Positions 15,665-23,789 of a stretch of DNA of 35,358 nt are shown piece after piece. The translations under genes and the position numbers were made by a program. The notes under the pieces are model-generated. The model worked only from the letters and a program-made list of their open reading frames with translations. It did no database searches and was not told where the DNA came from. The number at the start of each line of letters is the position of its first letter. Positions within the stretch are counted from its first letter, which is position 1. This DNA is from a virus, in IMG/VR virus record IMGVR_UViG_3300025323_000018, positions 1-35,358 of that record; one strand, written 5' to 3'.

Positions 15665-16840
15665 ATGAACGAAGCAGCAAAAAAACTTACCGAGGAAATA
15701 AAAGCCAAGATGACCGAAATTCTGCAATCGGCAGAGATGCGGGAATTCGTCGAAAAAACGAAAGCCGCAACGGACTCGGGCAGCTTTGAGGTCGTAATTT
15801 CAACCGCCGACATGGATCGGCAAGGCGAATCGATAGACCAGAACGGCTGGGATTTGACGCACTACAAAACAAACCCCGTCGTTTTGTGGGGTCACGATTA
15901 CTGGAGCTTGCCGATCGGCATCGCAGACGAAATCGAAACGCGCGACGGCAACCTCGTAGCCAAGGGACGATTCGCGCCTGAGGAAGCGAACCCGTTCGCC
16001 CAGCAGGTGCGGCGGCTTTATGACTTGAAAATTGTTCGCGCGACGTCGGTCGGCTTCATTGCCCGCGAGATGCAGGGCAGCGTGATCGTCAAGGCGGAAT
16101 TGCTCGAATTTTCATTCGTGCCAGTTCCCGCCAATCCCTTCGCCCTGTCTTTGAGCAAGGCGCAGGAGCTCGGACTCGATACGGCGATGCTTGCAACCAA
16201 AGGCATCGAAATAAAGATCGAGGACGAGAAGCCGAAAGAGACAGAGGAAAAGAAAACCAAGCCCGAAATTTGCGAACCCGATTCGGAGAACTACGATCCC
16301 GAAGCGTGCGCCGCGATTTTCTGCGATCCGCAAAGCCCCGACTACAACCAAGAATTCTGCGACCTGATGAAGGCGCACGAAGCGGAAAAAGCGAAAGCGG
16401 GCGCGGAGCAGAAAAAAGACGCGGAGCAGATCGGCGCGGAGCTTTCGGCAATGCAGAGCGAGATCGACAACGCGGTAATCGTCCATTCGAAGCGGATCAT
16501 TGAAATCGTGCAGAGCGAATACGGAGCAGGAGAGGAAGGAAAGGCGAAAATCGCCGAGGTCTTAAAGACCGTTCAATTCAACCAAGCCATCGAATTATTG
16601 AAAAAAGCAATCGCCGCCTTTGAGGGTTTGATCCCCAAGGGTGGCGAGGGGGAGGAACAGCGCGGCGATGGCGCTGCCCCGAAGCAAAGGTCGGATAGCG
16701 CAGGGGTCGATGCCGCCATCAAGGAACTCGACGAGTACCTGATGGCTCGGCAGCTTCTGAGCTCAATTAGCACAGAGTTAAGCGTTGCGCTTGAGCGGAT
16801 GAATAAAAAAATCCGCGAAAGGCGCAATGCAAAACGGTAA
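15665..16840 (+). CDS. HK97-family prohead protease with scaffold-like tail
   Basis: A 391-residue protein. Residues 35-160 are the serine protease domain: His 77 in LWGHDYWSLPIG, Ser 128 in RATSVGF, and ELLEFSFVPVPANP near 145-158. It cleaves scaffold and capsid precursors during head maturation. After residue 185 the protein continues as an acidic, helical region, probably the fused scaffold, with an odd segment of four cysteines (EICEP, EACAAIFCDP, EFCDL near 204-243). The next gene is the major capsid protein two bases on, the classic order. Confidence 0.9.
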   Translation: MNEAAKKLTEEIKAKMTEILQSAEMREFVEKTKAATDSGSFEVVISTADMDRQGESIDQNGWDLTHYKTNPVVLWGHDYWSLPIGIADEIETRDGNLVAKGRFAPEEANPFAQQVRRLYDLKIVRATSVGFIAREMQGSVIVKAELLEFSFVPVPANPFALSLSKAQELGLDTAMLATKGIEIKIEDEKPKETEEKKTKPEICEPDSENYDPEACAAIFCDPQSPDYNQEFCDLMKAHEAEKAKAGAEQKKDAEQIGAELSAMQSEIDNAVIVHSKRIIEIVQSEYGAGEEGKAKIAEVLKTVQFNQAIELLKKAIAAFEGLIPKGGEGEEQRGDGAAPKQRSDSAGVDAAIKELDEYLMARQLLSSISTELSVALERMNKKIRERRNAKR

Positions 16841-16842
16841 CC

Positions 16843-18024
16843 ATGAACGAGACAATAGTCAAACAGCTTGAGGAAAAGATGGCGGCAGTGTTCGACTCCG
16901 TAATGGAGGAGAAGCTGAAAACCGTCGTCGGCGACCTTGTCGCTTCCGAGACGCGAAAAATCGTCGAGGAATTGCGGCTGGAGCGCGCCCTTACTGGGAA
17001 AGACCGCACGGGACTGACTGATGAGCAGAAAACGTCGTTCGTCGAGATCGCGAAAGCCGCAGCAGGCATCAAGACCAAGGCGAACGAAGCGCTCATCGAG
17101 GAGCAGGACAACCGAGGCGGATACCTTGTGCCGAAGGAAGTCGCGGCCGCGATCGTAAGGATTGCGGCGTCGGTTGGCATTGTTATGAGCCAAGCCCAAA
17201 AGTGGCCGCTCAACACCGACGAGCTCGACATCCCCGCGTACACGGGAGCTTTCCTTGAAGGCGAGTACCTCGGCGTCGACGCCGCTGGCGCGGTAACGGG
17301 TCTCACGTTCGGACAAGCCAAGCTGATCGCCAAAAAGTGGCAGCTTGCGTTTGTTACGGGCAACGACCTGATACAGGACGCCACGGTGAACCTCGCGGAC
17401 TGGCTGCTTGCCCTTGGAGGCGAATCGCTCGCCAACATGATCGACAAGCAGGCATTTATCGGAACGAGCAATCCGTTCGTCGGCATTTTGGAAAATGCGG
17501 ACGTCAATGTATTCACACTTCCGACTGGCGAGGACACTTTCGCGGAGTTCACGCTCGACGACGCTTCCGACATGATCGCCCAAGTGGAGGAATCCGTGCT
17601 TGACGGCGCGGCCTTCTACTTCGAGCGAACCGTCTGGGCAAAGATTCGCATGAAAAAGGATACCGCAGGGAATTACGTACTGCCGCAGGCAGGCGCTCCC
17701 TCGGCTGCCCTCCTTGCGAATTACCCGACGGGCGGAGGCATCCGACCTGCTGGCGAAATCCTCGGATTCCCTGTTTACACCGTCCGCCACCTGCCGACAA
17801 ACGCTCAAACCGCAGTATCCAAAAAATTCTGCGTGTTCGGGAATTTGAAAGCGACGGCGTTCGGCGACAAAGGGGAACTTCGAGTCGCGCAGTACCAGTC
17901 GGGCAGCTTCGGCGGAAAGGAAATCGCGCTCGCGGATCAGACGGGGCTTGTGTACAAGCACCGCCACGCGCTCGTGATCACGCTTCCGAAAGCGTTCGTT
18001 GTCGGAAAGACGGCAGCGTCCTAA
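16843..18024 (+). CDS. Major capsid protein, HK97 fold
   Basis: A 393-residue protein. The first 85 residues are a charged helical delta-like domain (KQLEEKMAAVFDSVMEEKLK), which the adjacent protease would remove. The rest reads as HK97 gp5-type: GGYLVPKEVAAAIVRIA, WPLNTDELDIPAYTG, KKWQLAFVTGNDLIQDA, FIGTSNPFVGILEN, a P-domain helix around DDASDMIAQVEESV, and the late GFPVYTVRHLP and FGDKGELRVAQYQSG strands. It forms the shell. The start at 16843 follows the protease stop with CC between, in the CCATG context. Confidence 0.93.
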   Translation: MNETIVKQLEEKMAAVFDSVMEEKLKTVVGDLVASETRKIVEELRLERALTGKDRTGLTDEQKTSFVEIAKAAAGIKTKANEALIEEQDNRGGYLVPKEVAAAIVRIAASVGIVMSQAQKWPLNTDELDIPAYTGAFLEGEYLGVDAAGAVTGLTFGQAKLIAKKWQLAFVTGNDLIQDATVNLADWLLALGGESLANMIDKQAFIGTSNPFVGILENADVNVFTLPTGEDTFAEFTLDDASDMIAQVEESVLDGAAFYFERTVWAKIRMKKDTAGNYVLPQAGAPSAALLANYPTGGGIRPAGEILGFPVYTVRHLPTNAQTAVSKKFCVFGNLKATAFGDKGELRVAQYQSGSFGGKEIALADQTGLVYKHRHALVITLPKAFVVGKTAAS

Positions 18025-18031
18025 CCATAGG

Positions 18032-18089
18032 GCTTCGGTTTTGGCAATCATCGCCTCCTTCCTCGGGGCGATGCAGCCAGAGCCGAAGC
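18032..18089 (+). other. 14-bp nested stem-loop after capsid gene
   Basis: Bases 18032-18045 pair fully with 18076-18089 (14 bp, two G-U). Inside, ATCGCC 18050-18055 pairs with GGCGAT 18067-18072. No U-tract follows. The G-U pairs are expected only if the structure works as RNA. It may limit transcription beyond the capsid gene or protect its mRNA end. Confidence 0.65.
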
Positions 18090-18132
18090 AAAAGGTCGAA
18101 TCGGCTTATAAGTAATAAACAGAGAAAAAGCC

Positions 18133-18417
18133 ATGAGCGATAAAAGAAAATACAAAGTCATTCACCCTACCAACGGCTACAACGAGGGCGATATCGTCGA
18201 ACTCACTGAAGCCGAAGCCGCGAATTACAACGGCGGCGAACCCGAACCAAGAGTCGCGCTGGTAGAGGAAGGTTCGGAAGCCACTCCTCCCGCAGGCGAA
18301 GGCGAAAGCGGCGCAGGCGGCGAAGGCGGGGGCACTTCAAACGAGACGGACAATCCGCCCGCGTCGGGCGAGGGGCAACCCGAGAACGGCGAAGGCGGCG
18401 AGAAGGGGCAGGAGTAA
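18133..18417 (+). CDS. Small acidic Gly/Glu-rich protein
   Basis: A 94-residue protein. Residues 1-45 look like a small beta domain (YKVIHPTNGYNEGDIVELTEAEA, an SH3-like opening). The rest is low-complexity Gly, Glu, Ser and Pro. It lies just after the capsid gene, where many phages place head decoration or head-fibre proteins, and the compact N-terminus plus flexible tail would suit that. No family was recognised with certainty. Confidence 0.6.
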   Translation: MSDKRKYKVIHPTNGYNEGDIVELTEAEAANYNGGEPEPRVALVEEGSEATPPAGEGESGAGGEGGGTSNETDNPPASGEGQPENGEGGEKGQE

Positions 18418-18449
18418 TTAAAAGAACCTTCGGGCACACCTGCCGCCCG

Positions 18450-18497
18450 CTCGTTCGTAGATGGCGCGTCCGCAGCCATAAAGAGTCGACGAACGGG
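18450..18497 (+). other. Nested stem-loop in gap
   Basis: CTCGTTCGT 18450-18458 pairs with ACGAACGGG 18489-18497 (one G-U). Inside, ATGGC 18461-18465 pairs with GCCAT 18475-18479. Same design as the structure at 18032-18089. Confidence 0.6.
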
Positions 18498-18535
18498 GAG
18501 CTGACAAGCTCATAGGTACAAGAAATTAAAAAACC

Positions 18536-18919
18536 ATGCGTTCAGTTTACGATGCGATCAAATCGGTCTTTACGTTGAGACCGCAGACAGCGACCTCGAC
18601 GCAAACGGGAGCGGCGATCGATACCCTCGGGTACAATTCCGCTTCCGTCGCGCTTGAAGTCGGGGCAGTTTCGGGCACAAGCCCGACGCTTGACGTCGCA
18701 ATTGAGGAATCGGCAGACGGATCGACTGGGTGGGCAAACGTCGCGTCCTTCACGCAAGTAACCGCGAGCAACAACTCGCAGGCAAAGCGCGTCGACGGAC
18801 TCGGCACTTCGCGCAAGCGATACCTCCGCACAGTCGCAACCATCGCAGGGACATCGCCAAGCTTTGCTTTTGCGATAAACCTTCTCCTCGGTCGCGCCTT
18901 CAAAGAGCCAGTGCAATAA
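18536..18919 (+). CDS. Putative head-associated structural protein
   Basis: A 127-residue protein with a beta-sandwich look: GAAIDTLGYNSASVALEVG, SPTLDVAIEESADGSTGWANV, KRYLRTVATIAG. Similar short proteins occur beside capsid genes in many tailed phages and are thought to decorate the head; their exact role is not settled. Starts with AAAAAACCATG. It is flanked on both sides by gap stem-loops. Confidence 0.6.
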   Translation: MRSVYDAIKSVFTLRPQTATSTQTGAAIDTLGYNSASVALEVGAVSGTSPTLDVAIEESADGSTGWANVASFTQVTASNNSQAKRVDGLGTSRKRYLRTVATIAGTSPSFAFAINLLLGRAFKEPVQ

Positions 18920-18944
18920 AAGCGTTTGTGTCTCGGCTGACGTG

Positions 18945-18999
18945 CCCTCGAGCAATGCTCGGGGGCTCGGAGCGGGGACATTAATAAAAACCCCGAGCC
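18945..18999 (+). other. Two stem-loops in gap
   Basis: CCCTCGAGC 18945-18953 pairs with GCTCGGGGG 18957-18965 around AAT (one G-U). An overlapping alternative pairs GGCTCGG 18964-18970 with CCGAGCC 18993-18999. The two share bases 18964-18965, so they partly compete. Confidence 0.55.
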
Positions 19000-19008
19000 A
19001 AAAATCAT

Positions 19009-19635
19009 ATGGCAGAAAAAGTCGTGGGCTACGCCCTAACCACAAAAAACAGAATCAAGGATCGGTTGCAGCTTACCACTGCGCAGCATGACGTCCTGCT
19101 CGATCGCCTCGTAAGCACGGCTACTGATTATATAGAAGCCGAATGCAGCAGGCGGTTTAAAAGCACGCCATACGCAAACGAGGTTTATTCGGTCTACGGC
19201 GAACGGCAGGAATTCGTCCTGCTCAAGCAAGCGCCAGTGACGGCGCTGACATCCGCGCAATACCGCGCGGGAACGCCGTCGAACCCGAGCTGGACTGGAT
19301 ACACCGCAGACGAGTTCGAACTCGCCGAGGACGGCAAAAGCGGAATTGTAAAAATTTACGGGCGCGCGCCGAAAGGCACGAATACCCTGCGGTTTAGCTA
19401 CACGGCGGGATACCTGATCGACTTCGACAACGTGGGCGATACGACGAAGCACACGCTTCCGCTCGATTTGAGCGACCTCACGGAGCGCCTCGCCGTCAAA
19501 CTTTTCAAAAAGCGCGACGCAGAAGGAAAAGCAACCGAGTCGTACGAAGGCGGATCGGTGACATGGAATGAACTGCTTGACGAGGTCGACAGGCAGATAC
19601 TCGCCCGCTACCGCAGATTGCCAACATTTGTATAA
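19009..19635 (+). CDS. Head-tail connector protein
   Basis: A 208-residue protein of the HK97 gp6 / SPP1 gp15-like connector type: helical N-terminus (TTKNRIKDRLQLTTAQHDVLLDRLVSTATDYIEAEC), a beta insert (VYGERQEFVLLKQAPVTALTS, IVKIYGRAPKGTNTLRFSYTAGY), and C-terminal helices ending DEVDRQILARYRRL. Connectors form a ring under the portal and seal the filled head. It is the first gene of the neck block, followed within five bases by the HK97 gp10-like gene. Confidence 0.75.
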   Translation: MAEKVVGYALTTKNRIKDRLQLTTAQHDVLLDRLVSTATDYIEAECSRRFKSTPYANEVYSVYGERQEFVLLKQAPVTALTSAQYRAGTPSNPSWTGYTADEFELAEDGKSGIVKIYGRAPKGTNTLRFSYTAGYLIDFDNVGDTTKHTLPLDLSDLTERLAVKLFKKRDAEGKATESYEGGSVTWNELLDEVDRQILARYRRLPTFV

Positions 19636-19639
19636 AGCC

Positions 19640-20170
19640 ATGCCAGCCATCGCAGTAGAAATTCAAGGATTAAAAGAATTGCGGTTCGCTTTGCGGGAAT
19701 ACCCGAAAATTGCGCGCCCGATCATACAAAAGGCGGTCGACGCGACAAGCGCGGTTTTCGCAAAGCACACGTTGAAAAACAACCCCGTTCCGTTCCGCAC
19801 TGGATTCCTCCTGCAGAGCTTCCGCTTCGTGCGGGGCAACCTGCAGGCGCGGTGGTTTCCAACAGCGAAGTACGCGCCGTTCGTGGAATACGGAACGAAA
19901 CCGCATTTGATCCTTCCCGTGCGCGCGCGGGCGCTCCGCTGGGAAACGGGCGGAGGAGCGCGCTACGTCACGGCATCGAGCGGAAGGCGCTACTACAGGC
20001 GAACCGAAGGCAATGCAGTGTTCGCAATGCGGGTTCACCACAAAGGAACGAAGGCGAAGCCGTTCATGAGACAAATCGTTCGCAATTCCCAAGGCGACAT
20101 AAACGCATTATTCCGCCAAGCGCTTCAGCTTGTAGCAAGGACAATCGCAAACAAAACAAAACCGATATGA
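19640..20170 (+). CDS. HK97 gp10-like neck protein
   Basis: A 176-residue protein. Signature region: PVPFRTGFLLQSFRF, then AKYAPFVEYGTKPH, as in the HK97 gp10 family of head-closure or tail-completion proteins. A basic C-terminus (VHHKGTKAKPFMRQIV) completes the family pattern. ATG 19640 is chosen over upstream in-frame starts because they would overlap the connector gene and carry no family residues; it also has the GCCATG context. Its stop overlaps the next start (ATGA). Confidence 0.78.
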   Translation: MPAIAVEIQGLKELRFALREYPKIARPIIQKAVDATSAVFAKHTLKNNPVPFRTGFLLQSFRFVRGNLQARWFPTAKYAPFVEYGTKPHLILPVRARALRWETGGGARYVTASSGRRYYRRTEGNAVFAMRVHHKGTKAKPFMRQIVRNSQGDINALFRQALQLVARTIANKTKPI

Positions 20171-20625
20171 GCGTGCCAACAGACATAAAAAACAAAATAA
20201 AAGCGCTACTCGACGAAATGGTAAACAGCCAGACGCTCAAGGAAGCGCACGTCGACGATTTGAAAATGGGAGCGCTTGAGCGCGACTACGGCGGATACCC
20301 CGCGGCCGTGCTTTCAACGCCGACCGTGGACAGCGCGGCCGAGACGAACCGCGACAACGCGCGCATTTACACCTTCGAGATTTTGATAATTCACAAAGCG
20401 GAGGAAGTGCAGGACGCGGAGACGATCGAGAACCTGATGGAAGCGATCCTAAACAAATTCGACAATGACGCCCTGAACGTTTCGAGCTCGAAGCTTCGGG
20501 CTGCAGGCGCGGACGGCGGAGTCGAGCCGTCCACAAGCCCCGTGGAGCAGGTCACTTCAAGGGGCAAGGCGTTCATTGTGTTTTCGGTTATTTTGCGGTG
20601 CAAAAACATTTATCGGGGAACATAA
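20167..20625 (+). CDS. Putative tail terminator protein
   Basis: A 152-residue protein beginning in the 4-base overlap with the gp10-like gene. An N-terminal helix (VPTDIKNKIKALLDEM) and alternating strand/helix pattern (AETNRDNARIYTFEILIIH, then ETIENLMEAILNKFDND, and FIVFSVILRCKNIY) match the architecture of tail terminators (lambda gpU, SPP1 gp17), which cap the tail tube. Position between neck and tail tube is as expected. No diagnostic motif, so the call rests on order and fold pattern. Confidence 0.6.
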   Translation: MSVPTDIKNKIKALLDEMVNSQTLKEAHVDDLKMGALERDYGGYPAAVLSTPTVDSAAETNRDNARIYTFEILIIHKAEEVQDAETIENLMEAILNKFDNDALNVSSSKLRAAGADGGVEPSTSPVEQVTSRGKAFIVFSVILRCKNIYRGT

Positions 20626-20631
20626 AAAACC

Positions 20632-20823
20632 ATGCAAAAAGATTCAAAAAACAAAATGATTGACGGCTCGGGAGCAAAAGACAAATCCGCGGAAGCGACG
20701 CCCGTCGAGGAGCATCACTTCGCGGGAGGGCTCGAGTACGAGCCATTAACGGTCAAAGCCGCAAGCCGAGAGGAAGCCGAAAAATTGTGGCAGCAATTAA
20801 GAAAAAAGGTCGAGAAAAATTAA
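20632..20823 (+). CDS. Small protein before tail tube, unknown
   Basis: A 63-residue polar protein: a Lys/Ser-rich start, HHFAGGLEYEPLTVKAAS in the middle, and a charged helix EEAEKLWQQLRKKVEKN. No family was recognised. It begins seven bases after the terminator-like gene in the AAAAAACCATG context, which supports translation. Confidence 0.55.
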   Translation: MQKDSKNKMIDGSGAKDKSAEATPVEEHHFAGGLEYEPLTVKAASREEAEKLWQQLRKKVEKN

Positions 20824-20852
20824 TAGCAAAAAATTAACGGCAACAAACCACC

Positions 20853-21839
20853 ATGAGCAAAGGAATAGGCAGATTAATACAAATCGGAATCGCTCGGGAA
20901 ACGACCCGAGGAACTTCGCCAGCATCGGCGACGTACTGGATTCCGCACAACGAGTTCGACATTTTCGAGAAGGATACAAAAATCACCGACGAACAGACGC
21001 GAGGCGTCATTGAGGACTCGGTCGGGCAATCGATCGTAAAAAAATGGGCTGAAGGCGGCCTGAAAGCTCCGATCGGAGACAAGCACTTCCCGCTCCTGCT
21101 TTACGGCATTTTCGGAACGCTGGCATCAAGCGTGAAGGCGGGCGAGACGCTGGTCTACGACCACAACATAAGCGTCCAGCAGGGAGCGCAGCACCAGAGC
21201 TTGTCGCTTTACATCGACGATCCGCTCGGCGGGCAAGATTACACCCACGCGCTCGCGGTGCTGGCATCGTTCGAGATCGCGTACGAACAGGGCAAGTTTA
21301 TCGACTACGCCGCAAACTTCAAATCAAAGAAGGGAGCGACGGCAACCCTGACCCCTTCTACGACCGCGGAAAACAGATTCCTTCCACAGCACCTCACCTT
21401 CAAGCTGGCATCGACGCAGGCGGGACTCGACGCCGCGGGAGCGACGGTCATCAAATCGCTTTCGCTCAAGATCGAGCAAAACATCGAGGACGACGACGTG
21501 CTCGGAAACTCCGCGCCCGCGGATTTCCTCAACAAGCAGTTCGCAATCGAAGGCACGCTCGAAGCCATATGGCAGAACGAGACCGACTTCAAAAACGCGG
21601 CGCTTGCGGGAACGGCGCAGGCGATGCGGATCGACCTCGTGAATTCGGACGTTACGATCGGCACGGCTTCGAACCCGCGGGTCAAGATCGACTTCCATTC
21701 GGTCGTATTCAAGGAAATTACCCGACCCGTTCGGATCAACGAGCTGGTCAAGCAGACGGTTTCGTTCAAGGCGCACTACAACACCACCGATTCAAAGATG
21801 GCAAGCGTGCTTTGCAACAACCTCGTCAGCTCCTACTAA
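20853..21839 (+). CDS. Major tail tube protein
   Basis: A 328-residue protein: IGIARETTRGTSPASATYWIPHNEFDI opening, ADFLNKQFAIEGTLEAIWQN in the middle, and a closing beta region with NPRVKIDFHSVVF and NELVKQTVSFKAHYN. This arrangement, with the pre- and post-tape-measure context, fits tube proteins of siphophages that stack into the tail. It is longer than many (often 140-250 residues), so it may carry an extra domain around residues 130-220. The tail assembly chaperone follows, as expected. Confidence 0.8.
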   Translation: MSKGIGRLIQIGIARETTRGTSPASATYWIPHNEFDIFEKDTKITDEQTRGVIEDSVGQSIVKKWAEGGLKAPIGDKHFPLLLYGIFGTLASSVKAGETLVYDHNISVQQGAQHQSLSLYIDDPLGGQDYTHALAVLASFEIAYEQGKFIDYAANFKSKKGATATLTPSTTAENRFLPQHLTFKLASTQAGLDAAGATVIKSLSLKIEQNIEDDDVLGNSAPADFLNKQFAIEGTLEAIWQNETDFKNAALAGTAQAMRIDLVNSDVTIGTASNPRVKIDFHSVVFKEITRPVRINELVKQTVSFKAHYNTTDSKMASVLCNNLVSSY

Positions 21840-21873
21840 AGGTCGAAATTAAAAATTAACGGCGCAAAAACCA

Positions 21874-22206
21874 ATGGAACGCGAAACAATCAAAACAAAA
21901 ACTCCGAGCGGAAAAGAGCTCGAGCTTAAGGCATGGCTCACCGCGCGGGAGCGCAACGAGCTTCGGCGCGTATTCCTCGAGGGCGTCAGCATCGACCCGA
22001 ACAGGAAGGATGCGAATCTCAAAGACCTTTCGGGCGACGTGCTCGAAAAAGCGGAGCACAAGTACGTCGAGATCGTCGTTGCGAAATACGACGGCTCGAA
22101 CGAACGAGTGCTTGAACGGCTTCTCGACGCAAGCCCCGCGGAGTACGACTTCGCAGTGGCGGAAGCGGGAAAAATCGACAAGGGAAATTTTACGCAAGCG
22201 AAGTAG
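21874..22206 (+). CDS. Tail assembly chaperone, G form
   Basis: A 110-residue helical protein (LELKAWLTARERNELRRVFLEG, NERVLERLLDASPAEYDFAVAEAGKI) between tube and tape-measure genes, the fixed place of tail assembly chaperones. Near its end, A AAT TTT (22185-22191) is a textbook -1 slippery heptamer in the correct phase. The zero frame stops at 22204-22206. Lambda G and G-T proteins hold the tape measure while the tube polymerises. Confidence 0.82.
   Translation: MERETIKTKTPSGKELELKAWLTARERNELRRVFLEGVSIDPNRKDANLKDLSGDVLEKAEHKYVEIVVAKYDGSNERVLERLLDASPAEYDFAVAEAGKIDKGNFTQAK
22185..22191 (+). promoter_or_regulatory. -1 ribosomal frameshift site AAATTTT
   Basis: The heptamer has the X XXY YYZ form in the zero frame (A AAT TTT). 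Both tRNAs can re-pair one base back. It stands 12 bases before the zero-frame stop. Confidence 0.8.
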
Positions 22207-22403
22207 CGTACGAATGGGAGCGCTACTTCGCTGCGGGCAGGGGTTCGCTTACGGACGAGATGACGGTGGCGATCGTATGCAGGGAGATGGGATGGACAAA
22301 GCAGGAATTCGACGAACAGCCCGCAAACTTTGTCGACACGATAGTCGAAATGCTCCGCGCGGAAGGAAAAGAAGCGGAGCGCCGAATCAAGGAAAACCGA
22401 TAA
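22191..22403 (+). CDS. T extension of chaperone, reached by -1 frameshift
   Basis: After slippage on AAATTTT (22185-22191) the -1 frame reads 70 codons, YASEVAYEWERYFAAG through CREMGWTKQEFDEQPANF to KEAERRIKENR, stopping at 22401-22403, just before the tape-measure start. The fusion would be about 176 residues. The sequence looks like a true T domain (helical, Trp/Phe-rich, with VAIVCREMGWTKQEF). No good start lies inside it, so frameshifting is the likely route. Confidence 0.82.
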   Translation, partial: YASEVAYEWERYFAAGRGSLTDEMTVAIVCREMGWTKQEFDEQPANFVDTIVEMLRAEGKEAERRIKENR

Positions 22404-22409
22404 AAAACC

Positions 22410-23783
22410 ATGGCAACTGAATCCAACGCAATACTGCAGATTTTGGTAAGAGTGCGGGACGAAGCCGCAGGAGCTTTGTCGCGCATTTCAAACGACGTCT
22501 CGGACTTGGGAGGCAGCTTCAACTTTGCGTTCGGAAAGGCGGACGCGCTCGCAAGCGCGCTTTCGGCAATCGGCGCTGGAGCGATTATCGGAAAAGCGAT
22601 CAGCGCGTTCGGCGATGCGGAGGTAAAGGCGGCGCAGTTCGGCGCGATCATGCAGACGCTTCCCTCGAACCTCCAAACGCTTCGGGAAAAAATACTGCAG
22701 ACGGCGGACGAAGCGCTCGCAAAATTCGGATTCGACAACGACGAGGCGGCGCTTTCAATGGGTCGGCTTTTGCAGGCGACCAAGGACGGAGTGCTTACCT
22801 TCGACGCATTCCAAGCGGCGATGGATTTGGCGAGAGCCAAGCAGATCGGGATCGAGGACGCGACGCGCCTCGTCATTCTGGCATTGGGAGGCAACACCCG
22901 CATGCTCAAGGAATACGGAATTGAAATCGACGAGCATGCAAGCAAGGCGACGGTTCTTGCGGGCATACAGGCGCAGCTCCGCGGACAGGCGGAAGCATAC
23001 AGCCAAACCCTCAACGGACAGCTTGAGACCATGAAGCGCCTCATTGGAGAAGGGCTCGAGGCGCTCGGGGCGCAGTTTGCGCCCGCGGTGGGAGCGGTGG
23101 CGGAAATGGTGCGCGACTGGATCAAGGCGCAGGGCGGGATCAACGCTGTGCTTGAGAAGCACCAGCTCCTAATAAAAATCGTAGCGGCGCTTCTTGTGGG
23201 AGTACTCGTCGCGGGATTTATCGTCGCTGTGGCGGCGGCGCTTGCCTTAATGGGAACGTTCGGAACGCTCCTCGCGTGGCTTGCGGCGATCGCGGCTGGC
23301 GTCATTTTTTTCGTGACACTTTGGAAACTTTACTGGGACGACGTCAAAAACTTTTTCATAGGAGTTTGGAATTCAATCCGCGACTTTTTTTCGAACCTTT
23401 GGCGAGACATGCTCGGAATCGTTGAAAGCGCGACAAGCGGGATAAGAAACACCCTCTCGAGCATCCTCGGATTTTACAACAGCGTGAAGGCGACCGTGAG
23501 CCAGCCGATCCAGTCGGCGGCATCCGCGGTTTCGGGATTCGTCGGCAGGGTTTTCGGATTCCAGCACGGAGGCATCGTGACGCGCCCGACCTTCGGGGTC
23601 GTAGGCGAAGCGGGAGCGGAAGCGGTCATACCGCTCAACCGCCTCGGCGCGCTCGGAGCGGGCGGAGGAATCAACGTGTACCTGCAGGGCGACTTTTACA
23701 CCGACGCGGAGACGGCGGAAAGATTCGCTAACGAAATCGCGCGCGTTATTAAAAACCAGCTCAATTTAGCAATCAGGGCATAA
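22410..23783 (+). CDS. Tape measure protein (short)
   Basis: A 457-residue protein. An N-terminal helical domain (LQILVRVRDEAAGALSRISND), a central region with KAISAFGDAEVKAAQFGAIM typical of phage tape measures, a hydrophobic stretch of about 60 residues (LIKIVAALLVGVLVAGFIVA onward to FFVTLWKLYW, near 249-305), and a C-terminal GGIVTRPTFGVVGEAGAEAVIPL signature. It sets tail length; at 1.5 angstrom per residue the tail would be about 70 nm. The hydrophobic segments may pass DNA across the cell membrane. Confidence 0.9.
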   Translation: MATESNAILQILVRVRDEAAGALSRISNDVSDLGGSFNFAFGKADALASALSAIGAGAIIGKAISAFGDAEVKAAQFGAIMQTLPSNLQTLREKILQTADEALAKFGFDNDEAALSMGRLLQATKDGVLTFDAFQAAMDLARAKQIGIEDATRLVILALGGNTRMLKEYGIEIDEHASKATVLAGIQAQLRGQAEAYSQTLNGQLETMKRLIGEGLEALGAQFAPAVGAVAEMVRDWIKAQGGINAVLEKHQLLIKIVAALLVGVLVAGFIVAVAAALALMGTFGTLLAWLAAIAAGVIFFVTLWKLYWDDVKNFFIGVWNSIRDFFSNLWRDMLGIVESATSGIRNTLSSILGFYNSVKATVSQPIQSAASAVSGFVGRVFGFQHGGIVTRPTFGVVGEAGAEAVIPLNRLGALGAGGGINVYLQGDFYTDAETAERFANEIARVIKNQLNLAIRA

Positions 23784-23789
23784 ACCACC

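Noticed and set aside
16573-18051. Leftward open frame of 492 codons opposite the capsid gene
   Set aside because: A by-product of codon bias in the capsid gene; the sense strand is a clear major capsid protein.
2032-21846. Recurring AAAGGTCGA in gaps (2032, 15627, 18091, 21838)
   Set aside because: The same bases are common inside genes as Lys-Val-Glu codons, so enrichment in gaps is not clear by eye.
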